This document shows, piece by piece, positions 58,666 to 64,000 of a stretch of DNA of 64,000 bases (its first letter is position 1; each line of letters begins with the position of its first letter). The notes beneath the pieces are model-generated. The model saw only the letters and a list, made by a program, of their open reading frames with translations, did no database searches and was not told the origin of the DNA. Position numbers and translations under genes: made by a program. The stretch is taken from positions 1 to 64,000 of the IMG/VR virus record IMGVR_UViG_3300034064_001073. One strand, given 5' to 3'. The DNA is from a virus.

Positions 58666-61014
58666 TTATCCTCTTCTTAGCGCACTCAAGGCAAGTGTCA
58701 AATTACCATCATCATTGTACTGCCCCGGCCTAGATCTACTTCTAGTAGGCTTAAGACTTGGGTTTTGGAAGTACAACTCATCTGCGTCATTTAATCCAAC
58801 CATAGAAGGATTAGTCATTCTAACTCTATTAGATTGATCTGCCTGCATCTGTGCTTCTGCGCTGATGTTTTGTTTTGTTGCTCCAGCTAGTGCATTAATA
58901 GGGTGGTCAGCAGGTGCTCCATACGCAGAAGCTTTAGCTGCTGCCCCTACAAATCCAACTGCAGCACCTGCGCCACCTAATCCAAACATTAATGCATTAT
59001 CAGACATAAAACCTGTATTCATTGCAGGTCGAATAGGCACGCCAGCAGGAGCTGCAGGAGCTGTTGCAGGTTGTCCAGGTTTCGCAGGCTTAGCAGCAGG
59101 AGTAACAGTGTGAATGCCAGGTTTTGCAGGATCAAATTCATATGATCTATTAATTCTATGTGCACCTCCAAAGAAATTGTCTTTCTTATACTGCTGAAGA
59201 ACTTGCCGCTCATTCTGTTCAGCGGGCGTCATTCTTGCTGGTAAATTACCTTTCTGAGTTTTCTTTGGGGCTAATTGCTCTAATCTTTCATTGACAGTTG
59301 GAGTAGCAACATCTTTTTCTCTGTAAGGAGTCAATACATCTTTCTCATATGAATTCGCTGCATATCTACCAAGATAAACTGGAGCACCTGCCGCCATACC
59401 AGCTGCACCGGCACCAATTCTACCTATGTCTTGAAATAGAGAACCTGCCATATCTTTTTGGCCTGGCTCAATCATTGCATCTTTTTCTGTCTGGCTAAAA
59501 CGTCTTCTTAAGTCGCTAACTTGCTGATTCTCTGCAGTTGGTTTAAGTTTTGCTTCCTGTTTAAGTAACTCCTGCTTGTTTGATTGTAAAGCACCTATTT
59601 CATCTGTTGCTGCAGCTTCTGCTTTCTGAGCAACTGAATGCGCATTATAGTCTTCTACAAACTGATCAGCTCCTTTCCCAGTTGGAACGGGAGTAGGGGG
59701 AGTAGGAAGATTATACACACCAAAAGAGCCATGATTAGCAGGATAGACACCACGGGACTTAGCTTGCTGAGTTTGTTGACGAGTTGCAGGAGGCGCTGAG
59801 TATTTTATTCCAGCAGCCGCTTGTGCTTTCTCCTCAGGAGTTCCATTCAGTTGCGCATTCAGTCTGGCTCTTTCAGCTCTTGCTTGTGCTGGAGTCATGC
59901 TTGCAAAAGGATTAGTACTTGTTGCTCCTTTAAAATTCTCTGGATTCTTAGGGTCTAATCTTTTGTCTAAGTTTGCCATCTCTTCTAGTCTCTCATCATA
60001 AACGTCATCAGCAACAGGCTTTGCTCCTGCTTTCACACTGTCATCATAAGCCATTTTTTTTTCACCATTTTTCCATCTTTGATCTCTGAGACTTTGGAGT
60101 CTTTCATTCAAACTATGTCTATTGGTGCTTAATTCAGTATGAATAGCATCAAACTCAGTCTGCAAAGCGGGATCAGTCAATGCAGCTTTTACATCTGCTT
60201 GCGGTGATCGCCCAGTCATTCCTACTGTTTTTGCAATTTCGCCTCTTCTAACTCTTAGTTGCCTAGCTCTTTCTCTCTCTGCAGCTTGTTGAGCTTTTGT
60301 TAGTTGTGGCATTCCCCCAAGAGTGGTCTCTAGTCCTGTAATTTCTGCCTCTAGCCTAGTATCCTCTGCAGCTAAACGAGGACCCTCCGATTGACGTACA
60401 ATTTGAGGTCCAGTTGCTGGCTTTGCGGGAGTTCCTTGCCATTTTCCAACCAAAGCCTCTTGCTGTTCTCTTGCGGCAGTCTGTTTTTTTGCAGCCTCGT
60501 CTATTGCTGTGTCAATCCTAGTTACAGCTTCTTTATTTCCTTTTACTGCTGTTCTTGCTTGTCTTTGTCTTTGTACTGCCATAGTAGGAGTAGCAGTTAC
60601 TGTGTCCATTACAGAATCTGTATAAGCTTCAAAGTCGTCAACATTTCCACCTGCAACTGTTTGAAATCCTTGTCTCAGCGCACCAAAAAGAGTCTTTGGT
60701 CTGTTTGGATTAACTGCGTCATAGGCTTTTAATCCGTCAGGGGTCATCATTGAGCGACCAATTGCTCTTAAACCGTAGTCAGCACCCTGAGCTGCAATAC
60801 CAACTGCTCCTCCTACCATAGCTCCAGTAGCCGCTGCTCCTACTCTGCCTGCAACAGGAGTTTCTCCTAGGTATTCATCCTCTTCTGGATTATAACTATA
60901 GGCTCCCTTGATACCACCAGCAATAGCACCTACACCACCAATTCCTAAAGTCCCACCAACGTGGGAAGCAGCTCCACTCATTGACTTGAAAAAATTAACA
61001 ATTGCGTTTGCCAT
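58666..61014 (-). CDS. Glycine-zipper and coiled-coil protein, probable ejected virion protein
   Basis: 782 residues. The N-terminus has repeated glycine-zipper membrane-like stretches (GGTLGIGGVGAIAGGIKGAY; GAAATGAMVGGAVGIAAQGA). Residues about 130-520 are Ala/Gln/Glu/Arg-rich and coiled-coil-like (KAQQAAERERARQLRVRRG) with Pro-rich breaks. Two more Gly/Ala hydrophobic stretches follow (IGRIGAGAAGMAAGAPVYLG and MFGLGGAGAAVGFVGAAAKA). The C-terminus is basic (PTRSRSRPG). This composition is like phage internal proteins that form an envelope channel on ejection. No enzyme motif is seen. The start overlaps the stop of the upstream nuclease-domain gene as TAATG. Confidence 0.6.
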   Translation of the reverse strand: MANAIVNFFKSMSGAASHVGGTLGIGGVGAIAGGIKGAYSYNPEEDEYLGETPVAGRVGAAATGAMVGGAVGIAAQGADYGLRAIGRSMMTPDGLKAYDAVNPNRPKTLFGALRQGFQTVAGGNVDDFEAYTDSVMDTVTATPTMAVQRQRQARTAVKGNKEAVTRIDTAIDEAAKKQTAAREQQEALVGKWQGTPAKPATGPQIVRQSEGPRLAAEDTRLEAEITGLETTLGGMPQLTKAQQAAERERARQLRVRRGEIAKTVGMTGRSPQADVKAALTDPALQTEFDAIHTELSTNRHSLNERLQSLRDQRWKNGEKKMAYDDSVKAGAKPVADDVYDERLEEMANLDKRLDPKNPENFKGATSTNPFASMTPAQARAERARLNAQLNGTPEEKAQAAAGIKYSAPPATRQQTQQAKSRGVYPANHGSFGVYNLPTPPTPVPTGKGADQFVEDYNAHSVAQKAEAAATDEIGALQSNKQELLKQEAKLKPTAENQQVSDLRRRFSQTEKDAMIEPGQKDMAGSLFQDIGRIGAGAAGMAAGAPVYLGRYAANSYEKDVLTPYREKDVATPTVNERLEQLAPKKTQKGNLPARMTPAEQNERQVLQQYKKDNFFGGAHRINRSYEFDPAKPGIHTVTPAAKPAKPGQPATAPAAPAGVPIRPAMNTGFMSDNALMFGLGGAGAAVGFVGAAAKASAYGAPADHPINALAGATKQNISAEAQMQADQSNRVRMTNPSMVGLNDADELYFQNPSLKPTRSRSRPGQYNDDGNLTLALSALRRG

Positions 61015-63962
61015 TATCTGCGCTCCTTGCGTCTGCCTCTGTTGCGTTCTAAGCCACCAGCCATTGCCATAATTTGCATATCAGCCATACCGTTTTTCCT
61101 GCCTCTAGAAGCTGCGTTCACAGACTGAAAAATTTCATTATAGTCATTATAAGACATATCCATAGCATAGGTCATTTCTTCGTTTCTGGCTTGTGAGGCG
61201 TCTACAGCCTGCTGCTTAGAGGTGCCAGGACTTCTATCAAAGTGGAACTTAAAAGCACTTGCAGGACTTAAAACGTTATAGCCTTTTCTTTCTTTGCCAG
61301 GAATACCAGTATGTACACCTGCATAAAATGGATCCGAAAACATCCCCTTATCCGATGCTCTGGCTATTCTTTCTGCTGCGTTAAATTGCTTCTGGTTTAC
61401 AAGATCTTCTTGGGCAGTATTTCTATATAGTACAGTTGCTAAGCCTTGATTGACCATTTCATATGAATAGTTGATTCCAGAGTCGTCAGTTACAATACCA
61501 ACTGAACGACCAAATGTACTACCCTGGCCAGTTACAACTTGGGCTCCAGTTCTAGCCGAAAGTACGTTCGTTAAGTATTGCTTGCCTCTTTGAGCAAATG
61601 GCATTTCGCCAGGACCACCAAAGCCTTCGTGAGCAGTTTCAGGAGCATCCATACCAGAAAGACGAACGCTACCAAGATTACGCCTACCTAAACCCATAAA
61701 TCCTTTACTGATAATTTCTACTGTATCCGCGTCGCCAACTGCGTAATCAACTTTACTAGAATCAATGGCAGACACAGCAAAACCTGCAGGATTCATCTTA
61801 TCAATACCAGTATTAGTGGGAGTCATGACATTTCGCATTGCCCCTCTTCCGCCTCTCTCCCTGACATCCTCAGGGTTAAGTATTTCTCTTTCATCGCCAG
61901 ACATTTTCAGTATATCTTTTGTTGTAGGCTTGTAGCTTGGCATATCTACCATATAATTAGCAGAAGCTCCAGTGACAAATGCGCCAGCTGCGCCAGCCAT
62001 ACCAAGTCCTCTTCTTGCATTCTTCATAATGTACTCAGAAATCTCTGGGCTTGCTCCAGATATCCTGCTCATTAATCCACTGTCTAGTCCTCTTGGGCTA
62101 AAGAGAACAGAGCCAACTGTATCTACTCCTAATTTTAACTTATCTTTTGCAGAAACTGCAAAATTATAAGCAGATCCGATTGTTTCATAATTAGGAGTAA
62201 CAACCTTAGGAGTACTGTAATCGCCTGTCGCGACTAACTCTTTTTTTCTTTCAGATATAGCTTCATATATAAAATCTGCAGAAGAAGCAAGTCTTTCAGC
62301 TCCTGAGCCCCTATTAAGTCTTGATCTAATCCCTTGGATTGTTGGAGCCAAAGAAGTATCTAGAGCGCTTCTAAAGCCGTCACCGCCTGACATTCTTAAA
62401 GCTAAAGAAGCACGAGACACTTCATCTTCTGTCATAGATGGAGTAACAGCTATTCCTTGTTCTGAAAGCCTATCAACTTCATCTTGACTAAAAAGTCTTC
62501 CTGCCTGGTTTTCCTGATGAAGATGAGACTTAAGATCTAGAAGTCTACTGCCCAAATCTCTTGCTTTGATTCCTCTTGCTGTAAAGTTATCACCTTCAGC
62601 ATACCTTCTAATGACAGTGCTCTTCACCCTATTTCTAGCAACGGTCTTCAACTCATCTACGCTGACAGGTAAATCCGTACCCATTTGATGTCCTAGCTGA
62701 CTCTTGATTATATCTTCAATTGGCATATTGCCTGCTTTCAACGCAGCAAAAGACCCACTACCATAACGCTTATCAACGTGCATTCTTGTCGCTTCATCTA
62801 ACTCTTTAGTGTATTCATCTTTGATGAAGTCTTGAATATTCCAGTCAGACTGACTCTTTAATACACTTACTTCCGCACCAGTCGCAGTTACCATTGTATG
62901 CTTTATTCTGCCAACAGCCATTGGCATAGAAAATGCTTCATGCATTGCTGGGTTTACATTTATTGTCTGCAATTTTCCAGCTTCATCGGTGTAACTGTGA
63001 GTAATCATATTTGCAGGATTTGGAGCGTATAGCCCCTCTGCGACACCTGTGTAGCTGTCAACCGTTTCATTAATTCTTAATAACTCTTTGTCTAGGTTAT
63101 AAGCTCTTGTTATGTCAGAGTGCGTTCCTTTTATAGTGCCTTTAGTGGCATCTCTACTTAGTTGGCCTTGCTTAATTCCAATAGGTGTATCTCCAAACCA
63201 TTTTTCATCAAGTTCCAATTCCGTATCTTTAATTTTTGCTAACTCAAGCCATCCCAGCTTTTTCTCGTCTCCTAAAATTGACAAGGATGAGAACAAGGAG
63301 CGCACTTGGTCTAGTGCAGACGCAGATTCCTTAGCACGGTAAATATTTGCAACATCATTTAGTACTTCAGGTAACTTACCTTCTTGCAGTAGTCTACCCT
63401 GAACCATAACGTCAGATAAGGCTTGGTGAGCCTCATCAAAGCCAAGAATAACCTGTGAAGCTAAGTTAATATTCGTTCCAGATGTTAAGTCTCCACTAGT
63501 CTCTATCAGACCAGTCTGCATTAGCCCTGAGAATAACATCTTTGTAAGATCAAGCTGATCTCGGGTATTTAACCCAGCTGATACATTCTTAACATAAGCA
63601 GGCAATAAAGAAATAACGTCTTCATTCTTACCTTGTTGTCTTAGTATTCTTGCTTGTTCCGTGAAGAAGAAGTTATTAGCATCAAGAATATTTCTTTTTC
63701 TTTCGCTTTTCCAAGTAGCAGAAAGCATGCTACGCATGTCTCTCAAACTTGTAATTGTTCCACCAAAAGCTCTAGACATGTCCCTGTCAGAGTTTAAGTA
63801 GTTACCGTGGTCTTCGAGTGAAGGCTCAAAAGCATCCGCAACGCCACTGCGTTTCTGCGTTAAGAAATGTTCCCAAAGTTTACCTACACGAAAAGACTCA
63901 TATGGTAAATTTGCAGCCATAAGTGTTCTTCCTTCTTTGCTTGCCTGTTTGGCAAAAAGCAT
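61014..63962 (-). CDS. Large virion-type protein with staphylococcal-nuclease-like domain
   Basis: 982 residues as drawn. Residues about 738-880 match the SNase/thermonuclease fold: VGDADTVEI (calcium-binding Asp region), VRLSGMDAPET (Arg and Glu at the R35 and E43 positions of staphylococcal nuclease), FGRSVGIV (R87 position) and a final helix NAAERIARASDKGMFSDP. All catalytic positions appear kept. A Gly/Ala hydrophobic segment at about 653-672 precedes it. The N-terminal 650 residues are helical and unknown. It may degrade host DNA or RNA after ejection, or process phage DNA. Starts are possible at 63962 (AAGGAG 11 bases upstream) or 63920 (GAAGGA nine bases upstream). The frame is also open to the window edge, so the true start may lie outside. 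Confidence 0.78.
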   Translation of the reverse strand: MLFAKQASKEGRTLMAANLPYESFRVGKLWEHFLTQKRSGVADAFEPSLEDHGNYLNSDRDMSRAFGGTITSLRDMRSMLSATWKSERKRNILDANNFFFTEQARILRQQGKNEDVISLLPAYVKNVSAGLNTRDQLDLTKMLFSGLMQTGLIETSGDLTSGTNINLASQVILGFDEAHQALSDVMVQGRLLQEGKLPEVLNDVANIYRAKESASALDQVRSLFSSLSILGDEKKLGWLELAKIKDTELELDEKWFGDTPIGIKQGQLSRDATKGTIKGTHSDITRAYNLDKELLRINETVDSYTGVAEGLYAPNPANMITHSYTDEAGKLQTINVNPAMHEAFSMPMAVGRIKHTMVTATGAEVSVLKSQSDWNIQDFIKDEYTKELDEATRMHVDKRYGSGSFAALKAGNMPIEDIIKSQLGHQMGTDLPVSVDELKTVARNRVKSTVIRRYAEGDNFTARGIKARDLGSRLLDLKSHLHQENQAGRLFSQDEVDRLSEQGIAVTPSMTEDEVSRASLALRMSGGDGFRSALDTSLAPTIQGIRSRLNRGSGAERLASSADFIYEAISERKKELVATGDYSTPKVVTPNYETIGSAYNFAVSAKDKLKLGVDTVGSVLFSPRGLDSGLMSRISGASPEISEYIMKNARRGLGMAGAAGAFVTGASANYMVDMPSYKPTTKDILKMSGDEREILNPEDVRERGGRGAMRNVMTPTNTGIDKMNPAGFAVSAIDSSKVDYAVGDADTVEIISKGFMGLGRRNLGSVRLSGMDAPETAHEGFGGPGEMPFAQRGKQYLTNVLSARTGAQVVTGQGSTFGRSVGIVTDDSGINYSYEMVNQGLATVLYRNTAQEDLVNQKQFNAAERIARASDKGMFSDPFYAGVHTGIPGKERKGYNVLSPASAFKFHFDRSPGTSKQQAVDASQARNEEMTYAMDMSYNDYNEIFQSVNAASRGRKNGMADMQIMAMAGGLERNRGRRKERR

Positions 63963-64000
63963 AGAATGTTTAGCTCCTTCTTTCTGGCTGTATACTCTTT

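Overview
This window looks like the late structural module of a large contractile-tailed (myovirus-type) bacteriophage. Every convincing gene is on the minus strand. Genes abut or overlap tightly, often as TAATG stop/start junctions, and most have strong AGGAG-type ribosome binding sites. I see no tRNA, CRISPR array, insertion sequence or host-like metabolic operon. The DNA is AT-rich, with visibly higher GC in the genes expected to be most abundant in the virion. A structural module filling 64 kb implies a genome well over 100 kb. The repeats inside the sheath protein resemble repeats seen in marine phage structural proteins, so an aquatic phage is plausible; the host cannot be named.

Reading in transcription order (high to low coordinates): (1) About 64000-52565 holds four large proteins that look like internal or ejected cargo. 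They have glycine-zipper or hydrophobic segments. One carries a staphylococcal-nuclease-like domain, and two share the same C-terminal module of about 300 residues. (2) About 52593-39046 is the DNA packaging and head block: terminase large subunit, two unknown proteins, portal, a MuF-like head morphogenesis domain, a multidomain prohead protease, a Dps/ferritin-like protein in the place normally used by the scaffold, an abundant virion protein and the major capsid protein, followed by a strong terminator and an extended -10 promoter. The MuF-like domain lies in the -1 frame of the portal after a run of ten A residues. (3) About 38938-35220 is the head-to-tail connector block, including a protein with Ig-like domains and a zinc-knuckle protein. 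(4) About 35199-28020 is the tail: a very long sheath protein, a tube protein with its own terminator, a 42-residue membrane ORF, two further tube-fold paralogues and two paralogous tail-assembly chaperones. (5) About 27968-16090 encodes a 1625-residue probable tape measure and a 2330-residue protein carrying RNA polymerase beta-prime-like motifs around DFDGD, probably a virion-packaged single-chain RNA polymerase. (6) About 16090-1 is the baseplate: a 447-residue protein, a proline-rich protein, an M15-peptidase-like protein, a giant 2666-residue hub that repeats the M15 domain, a gp25-like wedge, a baseplate J protein and the start of another gene.

A working model is that the virion carries its own transcriptase and a nuclease, plus several membrane-active proteins. 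These would enter the cell through a tail whose hub has one or two peptidoglycan peptidase domains. A Dps-like protein would be built into or around the head. The two candidate promoters are of host sigma-70 extended -10 type, so late genes may use host RNA polymerase while the packaged polymerase acts at the start of infection. That division of labour is inference.
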